Shown: in pieces, positions 48,614 to 59,578 of the stretch
Position numbering within the stretch: position 1 is the stretch's first letter
Layout: each line of letters starts with the position of its first letter
Origin: Bufo bufo
Taxonomy: Eukaryota; Chordata; Amphibia; Anura; Bufonidae
DNA: 64,000 nucleotides
Reading direction: 5' to 3'
NCBI RefSeq assembly: GCF_905171765.1
Contig: NC_053391.1
Location: 190,040,559 to 190,104,558, forward strand
Notes under the pieces: model-generated
Told to the model about the DNA's origin: nothing
The model's input: the letters and a program-made list of their open reading frames with translations, nothing else
Database searches by the model: none
Program-made: the position numbers and the translations under genes

Positions 48614-50172
48614 CAGGGAGTGCAGAATTATTAGGCAAATGAGTATTTTGACCACATCATCCTCTTTATGCATGTTGTCTTACTCCAAGCTGTATAGGCT
48701 CGAAAGCCTACTACCAATTAAGCATATTAGGTGATGTGCATCTCTGTAATGAGAAGGGGTGTGGTCTAATGACATCAACACCCTATATTAGGTGTGCATA
48801 ATTATTAGGCAACTTCCTTTCCTTTGGCAAAATGGGTCAAAAGAAGGACTTGACAGGCTCAGAAAAGTCAAAAATAGTGAGATATCTTGCAGAGGGATGC
48901 AGCACTCTTAAAATTGCAAAGCTTCTGAAGCGTGATCATCGAACAATCAAGCGTTTCATTCAAAATAGTCAACAGGGTCGCAAGAAGCGTGTGGAAAACC
49001 AAGGCGCAAAATAACTGCCCATGAACTGAGAAAAGTCAAGCGTGCAGCTGCCAAGATGCCACTTGCCACCAGTTTGGCCATATTTCAGAGCTGCAACATC
49101 ACTGGAGTGCCCAAAAGCACAAGGTGTGCAATACTCAGAGACATGGCCAAGGTAAGAAAGGCTGAAAGACGACCACCACTGAACAAGACACACAAGCTGA
49201 AACGTCAAGACTGGGCCAAGAAATATCTCAAGACTGATTTTTCTAAGGTTTTATGGACTGATGAAATGAGAGTGAGTCTTGATGGGCCAGATGGATGGGC
49301 CCGTGGCTGGATTGGTAAAGGGCAGAGAGCTCCAGTCCGACTCAGACGCCAGCAAGGTGGAGGTGGAGTACTGGTTTGGGCTGGTATCATCAAAGATGAG
49401 CTTGTGGGGCCTTTTCGGGTTGAGGATGGAGTCAAGCTCAACTCCCAGTCCTACTGCCAGTTTCTGGAAGACACCTTCTTCAAGCAGTGGTACAGGAAGA
49501 AGTCTGCATCCTTCAAGAAAAACATGATTTTCATGCAGGACAATGCTCCATCACATGCGTCCAAGTACTCCACAGCTTGGCTGGCAAGAAAGGGTATAAA
49601 AGAAGAAAATCTAATCACATGGCCTCCTTGTTCACCTGATCTGAACCCCATTGAGAACCTGTGGTCCATCATCAAATGTGAGATTTACAAGGAGGGAAAA
49701 CAGTACACCTCTCTGAACAGTGTCTGGGAGGCTGTGGTTGCTGCTGCATGCAATGTTGATGGTGAACAGATCAAAACAGACAGAATCCATGGATGGCAGG
49801 CCTTTGAGTGTCCTTGCAAAGAAAGGTGGCTATATTGGTCACTGATTTGTTTTTGTTTTGTTTTTGAATGTCAGAAATGTATATTTCTGAATGTTGAGAT
49901 GTTATATTGGTTTCACTGGTAAAAATAAATAATTGAAATGGGTATATATTTGTTTTTTGTTAAGTTGCCTAATAATTATGCACAGTAATAGTCACCTGCA
50001 CACACAGATATCCCCCTAAAATAGCTAAAACTAAAAACAAACTAAAAACTACTTCCAAAAATATTCAGCTTTGATATTAATGAGTTTTTGGGTTCATTGA
50101 GAACATGGTTGTTGTTCAATAATAAAATTAATCCTCAAAAATACAACTTGCCTAATAATTCTGCACTCCCTG
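48614..50172 (+). mobile_element. Tc1-like transposon (DD37E), copy A, full length
   Basis: CAGGGAGTGCAGAATTATTA at the left and its inverse at the right, flanked by TA (48612-48613, 50173-50174). The terminal word ATAATTATTAGGCAA is repeated internally at both sides (about 48800 and 49970). 1559 bp. Nearly identical to 51553-53115, which is in the opposite orientation. Confidence 0.93.
48832..49845 (+). pseudogene. DD37E Tc1 transposase, copy A, two frameshifts
   Basis: Starts MGQKKDLTGSEKSK with an N-terminal helix-turn-helix (STLKIAKLLKRDHRTIKRFI). A one-base deletion near 48996 (GAAAACC versus GAAAAACC in copy B) ends the first frame at 49014. The frame resumes through LWTDEMRVSLDG, the RGWIGKGQRAP and GGGVLVWAGI blocks, MQDNAPSHAS and SPDLNPIENLW. 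The last two catalytic residues are 37 apart. A two-base deletion near 49775 (AAAACAGACAG versus AAAACACTGACAG) shifts the C terminus, so translation overruns the ancestral stop at 49843-49845. Inactive. Confidence 0.93.
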
Positions 50173-50871
50173 TATAACATGGTTATAAGGGAAAATAATA
50201 GCATTCTGAATACAGAATGCTTAGTAAAATAGCGCTGGAGGGGTTAAAAAAAAAGAAAAAATTATTTAACTCACCTTAATCCACTTGATCGCAGAGCCGG
50301 CATATCCTTCTGTCTTCATCTTAGCTGTGTGGAGGAACAGGACCTGTGGTGACGTCACTCCGGTCATCACATGATCCATCACATGATCCATCACATGATC
50401 CATCACCATGGTAAAAAAATAAATAAAAATTAACTCACCTTAATGCCGGGCTGCGTGATCAAATGGATTAAGGTGAGTTAAATTATTATTTAGTTATTTT
50501 TTACCCCTCCAGCGCTATTTTAGTATGCATTCTGTATTCAGAATGCTATTATTTTCCCTTATAACCATGTTATAAGGGAAAATAATAATGATCGGGTCTC
50601 CATCCCGATCGTCTCCTAGCAACCGTGCGTGAAAATCGCACAGCATCCGCACTTGCTTGCGGATGCTTGCGATTTTCACGCAACCCCATTCACTTCTATA
50701 GGGCCTGCGTTGCGTGAAAAACGCAGAATATAGAGCAAGTGATGCGTGAAAATCACCGCTCATGTGAACAGTCCCATAGAAATGAATGGGTCCAGATTCA
50801 GTGCAGGTGCAATGCGTTCATCTCCCACATTGCACCCACGCGGAATACTCGCCCGTGTGAACTCAGCCTTA

Positions 50872-51306
50872 GGCCTCTTTCACACTGGCGTGTGCGGCAA
50901 TACATGGGCGCCGTTCCGTGGGCATTCCGCATCACTGATGCAGACCCACTCACTTGAATGGGTCCGCAAATCCGGAGATGCGGAATGGTGCGGAACGGAA
51001 CCACGGAACGGAACCCTACGGAAGCACTACAGAGTGCTTCCGTGGGGTTTTGTTCCATACTTCCGTTCCGCAAAAAGATAGAACATGTCCTATCTTTTTG
51101 CGCAACGGCCGGATCGCGGACCCATTCAAGTGAATGGGTCCGCGATTCGCTGCGGCTGCACCACGGACTGTGCTCGTGCATTGCGGGCCTAATGGTGAAC
51201 GCACACGGCCGTGAGCGGTCCGTGGTATCCCGGCCTGGCATCCTGCTGAGAGCCGGGATACCACGGACCGCTCAGGGCCGTGGAACACTGATGTGTAAAT
51301 AAAGCC
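50872..51306. mobile_element. TWA-flanked palindromic element, chain member 3
   Basis: TTA at 50869-50871 and 51307-51309. Left end GGCCTCTTTCACACTGGCG; right end CACTGATGTGTAAATAAAGCC, partly drifted. Core words CCATTCAAGTGAATGGGTCC and GAACATGTCCTATC are present. Confidence 0.7.
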
Positions 51307-51552
51307 TTAGGGCTCATGCTTGCAAATAGACCGCGATCCGCAAAATACGACAAAACATACGACATGTGGTGTGGAGACGAACCTGAGAGCCCACAGAAGC
51401 GCTTCGTAGTGCTTCAGTGGGCTTTGGATCCGTGCCTCCGCTCCATAAAAAATTGTTTACCAGTCTTTGGCCGTATTTGGAGGATCACGGACCCATTAAA
51501 ATCAACGAGTCCACGTCCACACCACGGACTGCACACAGCTAGTGTCCATATA

Positions 51553-53115
51553 CAGGGAGTGCAGAATTATTAGGCAAGTTGTATTTTTGAGGATTAATTT
51601 TATTATTGAACAACAACCATGTTCTCAATGAACCCAAAAAACTCATTAATATCAAAGCTGAATATTTTTAGAAGTAGTTTTTAGTTTGTTTTTAGTTTTA
51701 GCTATTTTAGGGGGATATCTGTGTGTGCAGGTGACTATTACTGTGCATAATTATTAGGCAACTTAACAAAAAACAAATATATACCCATTTCAATTATTTA
51801 TTTTTACCAGTGAAACCAATATAACATCTCAACATTCACAAATATACATTTCTGACATTCAAAAACAAAACAAAAACAAATCAGTGACCAATATAGCCAC
51901 CTTTCTTTGCAAGGACACTCAAAAGCCTGGCATCCATGGATTCTGTCAGTGTTTTGATCTGTTCACCATCAACATTGCGTGCAGCAGCAACCACAGCCTC
52001 CCAGACACTGTTCAGAGAGGTGTACTGTTTTCCCTCCTTGTAAATCTCACATTTGATGATGGACCACAGGTTCTCAATGGGGTTCAGATCAGGTGAACAA
52101 GGAGGCCATGTCATTAGATTTTCTTCTTTTATACCCTTTCTTGCCAGCCACGCTGTGGAGTACTTGGACGCGTGTGATGGAGCATTGTCCTGCATGAAAA
52201 TCATGTTTTTCTTGAAGGATGCAGACTTCTTCCTGTACCACTGCTTGAAGAAGGTGTCTTCCAGAAACTGGCAGTAGGACTGGGAGTTGAGCTTGACTCC
52301 ATCCTCAACCCGAAAAGGCCCCACAAGCTCATCTTTGATGATACCAGCCCAAACCAGTACTCCACCTCCACCTTGCTGGCGTCATAGTCGGACTGGAGCT
52401 CTCTGCCCTTTACCAATCCAGCCACGGGCCCATCCATCTGGCCCATCAAGACTCACTCTCATTTCATCAGTCCATAAAACCTTAGAAAAATCAGTCTTGA
52501 GATATTTCTTGGCCCAGTCTTGACGTTTTAGCTTGTGTGTCTTGTTCATTGGTGGTCGTCTTTCAGCCTTTCTTACCTTGGCCATGTCTCTGAGTATTGC
52601 ACACCTTGTGCTTTTGGGCACTCCAGTGATGTTGCAGCTCTGAAATATGGCCAAACTGGTGGCAAGTGGCATCTTGGCAGCTGCACGCTTGACTTTTCTC
52701 AGTTCATGTGCAGTTATTTTGCGCCTTGGTTTTTCCACACGCTTCTTGCGACCCTGTTGACTATTTTGAATGAAACGCTTGATTGTTCGATGATCACGCT
52801 TCAGAAGCTTTGCAATTTTAAGAGTGCTGCATCCCTCTGCAAGATATCTCACTATTTTTGACTTTTCTGAGCCTGTCAAGTCCTTCTTTTGACCCATTTT
52901 GCCAAAGGAAAGGAAGTTGCCTAATAATTATGCACACCTAATATAGGGTGTTGATGTCATTAGACCACACCCCTTCTCATTACAGAGATGCACATCACCT
53001 AATATGCTTAATTGGTAGTAGGCTTTCGAGCCTATACAGCTTGGAGTAAGACAACATGCATAAAGAGGATGATGTGGTCAAAATACTAATTTGCCTAATA
53101 ATTCTGCACACAGTG
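51553..53115 (-). mobile_element. Tc1-like transposon (DD37E), copy B, full length
   Basis: Same family as 48614-50172 but inverted. The left end CAGGGAGTGCAGAATTATTA follows TA (51551-51552); the right terminus is drifted (CTGCACACAGTG before TA at 53116). 1563 bp. Confidence 0.93.
51881..52897 (-). pseudogene. DD37E Tc1 transposase, copy B, one nonsense codon
   Basis: 338 codons in one frame from MGQKKDLTGS (52897) to AKKGGYIGH, interrupted only by TGA at 52382-52384 (codon 172; AGA in copy A). Helix-turn-helix at about residues 22-45, a KPRRKITAHELRKVKRA second DNA-binding segment at about 56-73, catalytic residues D144 in LWTDEMR, D237 in MQDNAPSH and E275 in PIENLW. The D-E interval of 37 residues matches what has been reported for TRT-type Tc1 elements rather than classical DD34E. 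One substitution separates this copy from an open frame, and copy A is intact at that codon. Confidence 0.94.
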
Positions 53116-53211
53116 TATTGCAGACCGGCCATTTACGGTCCACAGCACGGGCACAGAGCCTTTATGTTCGTTTGCAGGAGCCCTTATACTGACATAATGC
53201 TGTCAGTGTAA

Positions 53212-53315
53212 GGCCTCTTTCCCACGGGCGTGTGCACCCCGTTGCCGTATTGCGGACCGCATTTTGCGGGCCGCAGCACGACCACGGGGCGCACACGCCC
53301 CGTGGGAATGAGGCC
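53212..53315. mobile_element. TWA-flanked mini-palindrome, 104 bp
   Basis: TAA at 53209-53211 and 53316-53318. GGCCTCTTTCCCACGGGCG is inverted at the right as GCCCCGTGGGAATGAGGCC. A minimal example of the family. Confidence 0.8.
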
Positions 53316-53318
53316 TAA

Positions 53319-53880
53319 TTCTGTAGAAGCAAGGCCATGCAGAGACATACAGCATTAGAAATCATTATAATGCCATGCAATCCTCTGAAATGAGCAGTGT
53401 CCATTAGAGGACACGTTTGTCTAAAAGAGGCCTAAGACTTATTAAGATTTATTAAAGATCCTGTATTTTGATGAGTCTGTCCTATTTATGGTGTTTTTTT
53501 TTTGCCCCATGGTATTATTTTTAAAATTTGTAGCATGCTCCGGTGTGGTGCTTTTTTTTTAACCGTTTTTCCATAGACTTTTCAATAGGAAAAAATAAGT
53601 CTGAAAATAAAATCCATGAGTAAAATGTTGTGAGCCATTCCACCAAAAAAAAAAAAAAAATGCTCGTAACGGCTTATTCAAAGCAAAAAAAAAATGGACA
53701 TATGGACCCAACATAGACACTTCACGACAATTGCCATGGATGATACACTGACAGTCTATGAAATGTTCCACTAGATAAGCATATTTGGTCATGCCAAGAC
53801 TATCTTATGGTGAAATTTGGCTGCAAGACGCATGCGATCCAGGATTTGCATCAGGAATTGGAGACTTGTCGCAAGTGATT
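53319..53880. other. No gene; A/T runs
   Basis: Long T and A runs (53500-53510, 53645-53690). No coding feature supported. Confidence 0.4.
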
Positions 53881-54157
53881 TGCTGTTGCATATGTTCTAT
53901 CCTTTGCGGAACGGACATACGGATGTGGAATGCACACAGATCATCTATGGGCTTTCCGCATCCGTTTTATCCATTCCGAAAAAAGACAGAACAAGTCCTA
54001 TACTTGCCCGCAAAATGCAGACCATGGACCCATTGAAGTCAATCGGTCAGCAAAAAAAAAAAAAAGACGCAACACGGATGTCCCAAGGACATCATCTGTA
54101 TTTTTCCGATCTGCGTTGTGCGGACCGCAAAATACATACATTTGTGTGCATGAGGCC
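53881..54157. mobile_element. TWA-type palindromic element, left-truncated
   Basis: Right end TTTGTGTGCATGAGGCC followed by TTA (54158-54160). Contains CCCATTGAAGTCAATCGGTC and GAACAAGTCCTAT family words. The left end is not seen. Confidence 0.55.
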
Positions 54158-54321
54158 TTACAGTGGCAGAAGCTATACGCAAAGCGATCTGTCCCTTTGG
54201 GTTTCATCAGCTCTTAAGTGGGTTTTCGAGCAAGTGGCGTATGGATCCACATAGAAAGGAAAAGGAAACTCTGATCCCTGTAAAATGATTGACCATCAGG
54301 TTTTGTGAAGGGAGAATAATG

Positions 54322-54565
54322 CTAGGGCTACACGACGACATGTGTCGCACGACACATAGGGCACAACTGCTGTACACTGCATTTTGTCGCACCAATGTCG
54401 CACAACAATTTTTATAATGATAGTCTATGCTGTCACAATGCGACATGCTGCGACTGCGATGTGGCAGTCGCCGAAAAATCCATCTTGGATGGATTTTTTT
54501 GCTACTGTCGTGTCGCACTATAATATAAAAATTGTCGCGCGACACATGTTGTTTTGTAGCCCTAG
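54322..54565. mobile_element. CTAGGGCTAC palindromic MITE, 244 bp
   Basis: CTAGGGCTACACGACGACA at the left and TGTTGTTTTGTAGCCCTAG at the right, with TGTCGCACGACA-type inner repeats pairing across the centre. It probably belongs to the same broad class, with TAG or CTA borders. Confidence 0.65.
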
Positions 54566-55289
54566 CCTAATGCTGCATGCTGCAAATGTATCCTCATTGT
54601 GAACATAGACTAATCTACTAATCAATAATAATAATAATACTATAATTATCAAGGAAAATATATATATTTTTTATCAAGGAAAACTGTTTATTTAAGTAAA
54701 ACTACTTGTGTTGATTAGGTACATGGACGTATGACCGCAGATCATTCGTCATTCATTGTATCTGCAAAGACCCGGTCATATGTTGAGATTATATTTCACG
54801 CAAGCGTTTGCCGTGTGTTTGAAATCTCTTCTTACCCAAACAGCTGCTCCAGCTGCCACACTCCATTGAAATTAGGCAGGCTCTCGACTTTCATTAAAAA
54901 GAACAGCTGCAAAGCTCTTGTAGTCTCCGCTACCACTGCAAAGGTTGAAAGAGGCTTTTATAAAGGGAGTCAAGTCGATTTAATGCTGGTTTATAGCACT
55001 TGCCCAGTGCCATGTTACAATCATCACCACCACTGACTGCAAATCTAAAGCCCATTTAATGAGAAAAGTGATTATTGTGCAATATGGTTGCTGTAGAAAT
55101 TGTACAAATATATTTTTATAGATCAAGTGAATTATCAGTTTTATATTACTGGTCTATTAAGTTCTGAAGATAAAAAGCCATAGATGAACAGCATGATCGA
55201 CTGGTCAATTTACACCCAAGTGAGCTTCAATCTCTTTCCATACGCTTCAAGCAGAGAATAGTCATAGAATTTTATTCCTGTAGGTAACA
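54566..55289. other. No gene; single-copy-looking sequence
   Basis: A TAATAATAATAA run at 54624 and AT-rich sequence come first. The part at 54740-55050 is not repetitive in this window and includes CAGCTGCTCCAGCTGCC E-box-like words. Confidence 0.4.
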
Positions 55290-56902
55290 AGTATGAACGG
55301 CTAAAATTAAACCCCCCCATGGCTTACAGCTACTGTAAAAAGGGCAACAAATGACAAAAAAGGGCATTTAAAAAATACAAATCTGAGGGGTCAGCTGTAG
55401 CCTTTGAAATTTACAAATGCCTTAATAAAATCTGTAAAAAAGAGATAAAAACTGCAAAAATACAAAACAAACAGCAGGTGGCAAAAGAAAGCAAAAACGA
55501 ATCCCCAAAAATTATTTAAATATATAAATGCTAAAAACCAAGGTCCAAGCAGGTAGGTCCCCTAAATAATGGTAAAGGGCAGGTAGACACTGAAGATAAG
55601 GAAAAGGCAGAGATACTAAATGTTTATTTTTTTTAGCTCTGTTTATACAAAAGAAGAGAAAGGAGCTGATATCTGTGGTGCTGGGGCTGTTAGTACATCC
55701 AGTAATATACTTACTTGGCTAACTGTAGATATGGCCCAAGCTAAGTTAATAAGGTAAATGTGAACGAGGGTCCGGGTCCAGATGGATTACACCCAAGAGT
55801 GCTCAAGGAATTCAGTTCAGTCATTGCTGTTGCCCCTGTTTAAAAATTTTTAAGATTCTCTAGGTACTGGTACAGTGCCAAGTGTTTGGCGCAAGGCAAA
55901 TGTGATGCCCATATTCAAAAAAGGATCTAGGTCCTCCACAGGTAATTATAGACCAGTAAGTTTAATTTCTGTTGTGGGAAAATGAAGGACTCTTAAAGGA
56001 CAATATACAGGAGCAGGTATAAATAATATCATAAGTGATAACCAGCATGGGTTTACCAAGGACAGAAGTTGTCAGACTAACCTGAGTTGCTTTTATGAGG
56101 AGGTGAGTATAAGGCTGGACAGAGGGGCGGCTGTGGATGTAGTGTTTTTTGGAATTTGCAAAGTCATTTGATACTGTCCCTCATAGCCATTTAATAGGTA
56201 AAGTAAGGTCTATAGGCTTGGAAAGTATAGTTTGCAATTGGATTCAAAACTGGCGGAAGGACCGTGTCCAGAGAGCTGTGGTCAATGATTCCTATTTAGA
56301 ATGGTCCCGGGTTATAAGTGGTGTACCCCAAGGTTCAGTGCTGGGTCCTCTATTATTTAATTTATGTATTAATGATATTGAGGATGGAATTAATTGCCCT
56401 TTTTCTATTTTTGCAGATGACACTAAGCTGTGTAGAACTGTGCAGTCTAAAGAAGATGTCCATAAAATATAAGCTGACTTGAACACTCTGAGTGATTGGG
56501 CATCAACTTGGCAAATTAAGTTTAATGTGGATAAATGTAAAGTTATGCATCTGGGTAGTAATAATTTACGTGCATCATATGTCCTAGGGCTGTGATGGCT
56601 AACCTTCAGCACTCCAGCTGTGGTGAAACTACAACTCCCAGCATGCTCCATTCATTTCTACGGAGTTCTGAGACAAGCCAATCAAGTGTACATCTTGGGA
56701 CTTGTAGTTTTACCACAGCTGGAGTGCCGGAGGTTAGCCATCACAGTGCTAGGGGATGTAACACTGGGAGAGTCCCTTGTAGAGAAGGATTTTGGTGTCC
56801 TTGTAGATCATAGATTAAATAACACCATACAATGTCAATCAGCTGCTTCTAAGGCTTCCAGCATAATGTCCTGTATTAACCAAGGCATTGACTCGCGGGC
56901 AG
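55290..56902 (+). pseudogene. CR1/L2-type LINE ORF2, reverse transcriptase
   Basis: A 5'-truncated non-LTR element. Recognisable RT blocks in order: GPDGLHPRVLKE near 55780, VPSVWRKANVMPIFKKGS and NYRPVSLISV near 55880-55970, NQHGFTKDRSCQTN near 56040, FAKSFDTVPHSHLI (56150), then GVPQGSVLGPLLFNLCINDI and FADDTKL with the catalytic Asp pair (about 56320-56430). After a stop at 56470 the thumb-like DKCKVMHLGS follows. A 157-bp hAT MITE interrupts it at VLG, and it continues as LGDVTLGESLVEKDFGVLVD to about 56902, where a hAT-like element begins. It has many stops and frameshifts and no endonuclease domain. Confidence 0.88.
56590..56746. mobile_element. hAT MITE, 157 bp, inside the LINE
   Basis: Ends CTGTGATGGCTAACCT and AGGTTAGCCATCACAG, flanked by TCCTAGGG (56582-56589) and TGCTAGGG (56747-56754), an 8-bp duplication with one change. 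The arms pair through CACTCCAGCTGTGG. The copied segment 58199-58865 starts inside it. Confidence 0.85.
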
Positions 56903-57361
56903 TGGCAGATCCAGAGCCTGGTCTCGGGAGGGGCACTTCCAGTTTATTTTCTGTCCGCCGCCACAAAACAATGGTGCTTATAGAACAGACTACACATTGT
57001 AGAGGTATACTGTATATTGTGTGGCACAGTGTATGTTGTATGTGCATAACATAAACATATTTCACATGAAAACTTACAATTACTTGGCTTGGCCCGTGGG
57101 GATCTCGGACGCCACTTCAACACTTTGGCTGGGGGGCTCGGTGGAGCTGATGTTATGTTTTATCCTTATGAGAAAGATTTCATAATAAGGATTTGGAGAA
57201 GGGGCAGAGGGATAGTAGAGCAGGGAGAGGCTGGTGCTGCTACTAGGGGGTCATACCATGGGGGAGTAATAAAGCCCACCATAATGCCCCCCTAGTAGAA
57301 ATAATTCTCCTTATAATGTGACAGTGCAAAAAATACCCCCTTGTAATGCCCCCAGTTGAGC
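56694..57361 (+). repeat. First copy of a tandem duplication (668 bp shared)
   Basis: CTTGGGACTTGTAG (56694) to GCCCCCAGTTGAGC (57361) recurs at 58199-58865. It spans the right part of a hAT MITE, the last LINE fragment and the left part of a hAT-like element, so it is a genomic duplication and not an element copy. Confidence 0.93.
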
Positions 57362-58198
57362 TAATGTCCCCATAGTGCCCCCATAATGTGCCAGTATAAA
57401 ATACCCCTATATAGTGCCCCAAGTAAATGCCCCCATAGTGCTCCTCTCCACCCTTCCTCCTAGTGCCCCCCAAAATGTACCAGTATAAAATGCCCCATAA
57501 ATAGTGCCCCAGTAGATGCCCTCAGTGTCCCCCATAATTTGCAAGTATAAAATACTCCTTCGTAGTGCCCCCCATAGATGACCACATTATACTCCTCTCC
57601 CCCTTCCCCATAGTACCCACCATAATGTGTCCCAGTATAAAATGCTACTGCACAGAGCCCCCCATATAAAATACCCCTTCTTTGTGGCCTCAGTAGATGC
57701 CCCTATAGTGCCCACCAATAATGTGCCAGTAATAAGTGCCCCCAATAATGTGCCAGTAATAAGTGCCCCCAATAATGTGCCAGTAATAAGTCCCCCCAAT
57801 CATGTGCCAGTAATAAGAGCCCCCCAATCATGTGCCAGTAATAAGAGCACCCCCCATCATGTGCCAGTAATAAGAGACCCCCATCATGTGCCAGTAATAA
57901 AAGCACCCCCCTATCATGTACCAGTAATAAGAGCCCCCCCATCATGTGCCAGTAACAAGAGCCCCCCCAATCATGTGCCAGTAATAAGAGCCCCCCAATC
58001 ATGTGCCAGTAATAAGAGCACCCCCCATCATGTGCCAATAAAAGTATTGTACATATCAAAGAAAAAAAACATACCTCCATGTCAGCGATGCGATGCTGGC
58101 CTCTTCCGGCCTGTGTCCCGTGCTGTACAGCTCTGCCGGCAGCCTATCAGAGGAACAGGGAGGGGACACGCCTCTCCCTCCCCTGCCCAGCTGCAGCA
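56900..58198. mobile_element. hAT-like non-autonomous element with minisatellite
   Basis: The left end CAGTGGCAGATCCAGAGCC has the hAT CAGTGG form and starts where the LINE frame stops. The body contains a C-rich minisatellite. The right end is not seen because the tandem duplication joins at 58198/58199. A second partial copy of its left part lies at 58405-58865. Confidence 0.55.
57290..58040. repeat. Minisatellite (ATGTGCCAGTAATAAG unit)
   Basis: Degenerate units at first, then regular 27-29-bp units of ATCATGTGCCAGTAATAAGA plus GCCCCCC from about 57715 to 58040. They generate a 310-codon spurious ORF on the plus strand. Confidence 0.85.
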
Positions 58199-58865
58199 CT
58201 TGGGACTTGTAGTTTTACCACAGCTGGAGTGCCGGAGGTTAGCCATCACAGTGCTAGGGGATGTAACACTGGGAGAGTCCCTTGTAGAGAAGGATTTTGG
58301 TGTCCTTGTAGATCATAGATTAAATAACACCATACAATGTCAATCAGCTGCTTCTAAGGCTTCCAGCATAATGTCCTGTATTAACCAAGGCATTGACTCG
58401 CGGGCAGTGGCAGATCCAGAGCCTGGTCTCGGGAGGGGCACTTCCAGTTTATTTTCTGTCCGCCGCCACAAAACAATGGTGCTTATAGAACAGACTACAC
58501 ATTGTAGAGGTATACTGTATATTGTGTGGCACAGTGTATGTTGTATGTGCATAACATAAACATATTTCACATGAAAACTTACAATTACTTGGCTTGGCCC
58601 GTGGGGATCTCGGACGCCACTTCAACACTTTGCTGGGGGGCTCGGCGGAGCTGATGTTATGTTTTATCCTTATGAGAAAGATTTCATAATAAGGATTTGG
58701 AGAAGGGGCAGAGGGATAGTAGAGCAGGGAGAGGCTGGTGCTGCTACTAGGGGGTCATACCATGGGGGAGTAATAAAGCCCACCATAATGCCCCCCTAGT
58801 AGAAATAATTCTCCTTATAATGTGACAGTGCAAAAAATACCCCCTTGTAATGCCCCCAGTTGAGC
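58199..58865 (+). repeat. Second copy of the tandem duplication (667 bp)
   Basis: Almost identical to 56694-57361. I see one deleted base (TTTGCTGG versus TTTGGCTGG) and one substitution (CTCGGCGG versus CTCGGTGG). The offset is 1504-1505 bp. Confidence 0.93.
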
Positions 58866-58899
58866 ACATGATCACCCTAAAAATGCTATCCAGTCTAGC

Positions 58900-59511
58900 T
58901 TAAAGGGTTTCTACCACCACATTTTTACCTAATTAGCTGTCAGACAGTAGCGATCTGCTAGTGTCTGCTCTACCTAACCATGCTATTGTAATTCCTTTCT
59001 CTGCAGCGGTTACCCTAAAAAACATCGTTTCATTGGTATGCAAATGAGCCTCTAGGTGCTATGGGGGCGTCTTTTCAGCACCTAGAGGCTCCGTCCACTC
59101 ACCATTTCTGCCGCTTCTGTATTCGGCGCAGGCGCAGTGACTGTTGGACTGCTCCCTGCGCCGCAATCGGTGCAGGCGCAGTGAAGATGCCGGCGCAGGG
59201 AGACAGTCACTGCGCCTGCGCCGAATACAGAAGCACACGACGCAGACGCGAGTAGGCTGTCAATCTAGAGGAGAGGGGCGGGCTGGAGCGCGCGGGGCGG
59301 CAGAAATGGTGAATGGACGGAGCCTCTAGGTGCTGAAAAGACGCCCCCATAGCACCTAGAGGCTCATTTGCATACCAATGAAACTACATTTTTTAGGGTA
59401 ACCGCTGCAGAGAAAGGAATTACAATAGCATGGTTAGGTACAGCAGACACTAGCAGATCGCTAGTGTCTGACAGCTAAATAGGTGAAAATGTGGTGGTAG
59501 AAACCCTTTAA
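58900..59511. mobile_element. TTAA-flanked palindromic MITE, 612 bp
   Basis: TTAAAGGGTTTCTACCACC at 58900 and its inverse ending TTAA at 59511. The arms of over 200 bp pair through GAGCCTCTAGGTGCTA and GCAGGCGCAGTGA blocks. A truncated relative is at 9245-9610. Confidence 0.9.
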
Positions 59512-59578
59512 TGTTATAGAGCAGGTGGGACTGAGAAGATTGATAAATAGTTTTGGGGGAAAAGATTTTGTATAAGGG

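Larger units (their letters stand above)
48437..50868. mobile_element. TWA-flanked palindromic element, chain member 2, hosting a Tc1
   Basis: Ends GGCTGAGTTCACACGGGCG and CGCCCGTGTGAACTCAGCC, between TAA (48434-48436) and TTA (50869-50871). The arms pair through TTTTCACGCA and TGCGTGAAAA. A Tc1 inserted at a TA within TATTTTCCCTTATAACATGG; a second TATTTTCCCTTATAACCATG arm is at about 50550. Confidence 0.75.
51310..53183. mobile_element. TWA-flanked palindromic element, chain member 4, hosting a Tc1
   Basis: TTA at 51307-51309 and 53184-53186. Ends GGGCTCATGCTTGCAAATAG and CGTTTGCAGGAGCCC. The Tc1 copy B at 51553-53115 splits the right portion. Confidence 0.65.

Noticed and set aside
57715..58040. 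Regularly spaced repeats suggestive of a CRISPR array
   Set aside because: Repeats are directly contiguous and degenerate without unique spacers, and the genome is vertebrate.
57627..58559. 310-codon plus-strand ORF with VPVISAPNN/HVPVIRAP-type repeats
   Set aside because: It runs through a 27-29-bp minisatellite and into a duplicated LINE fragment. The repeat unit length keeps the frame open by chance and there is no domain.
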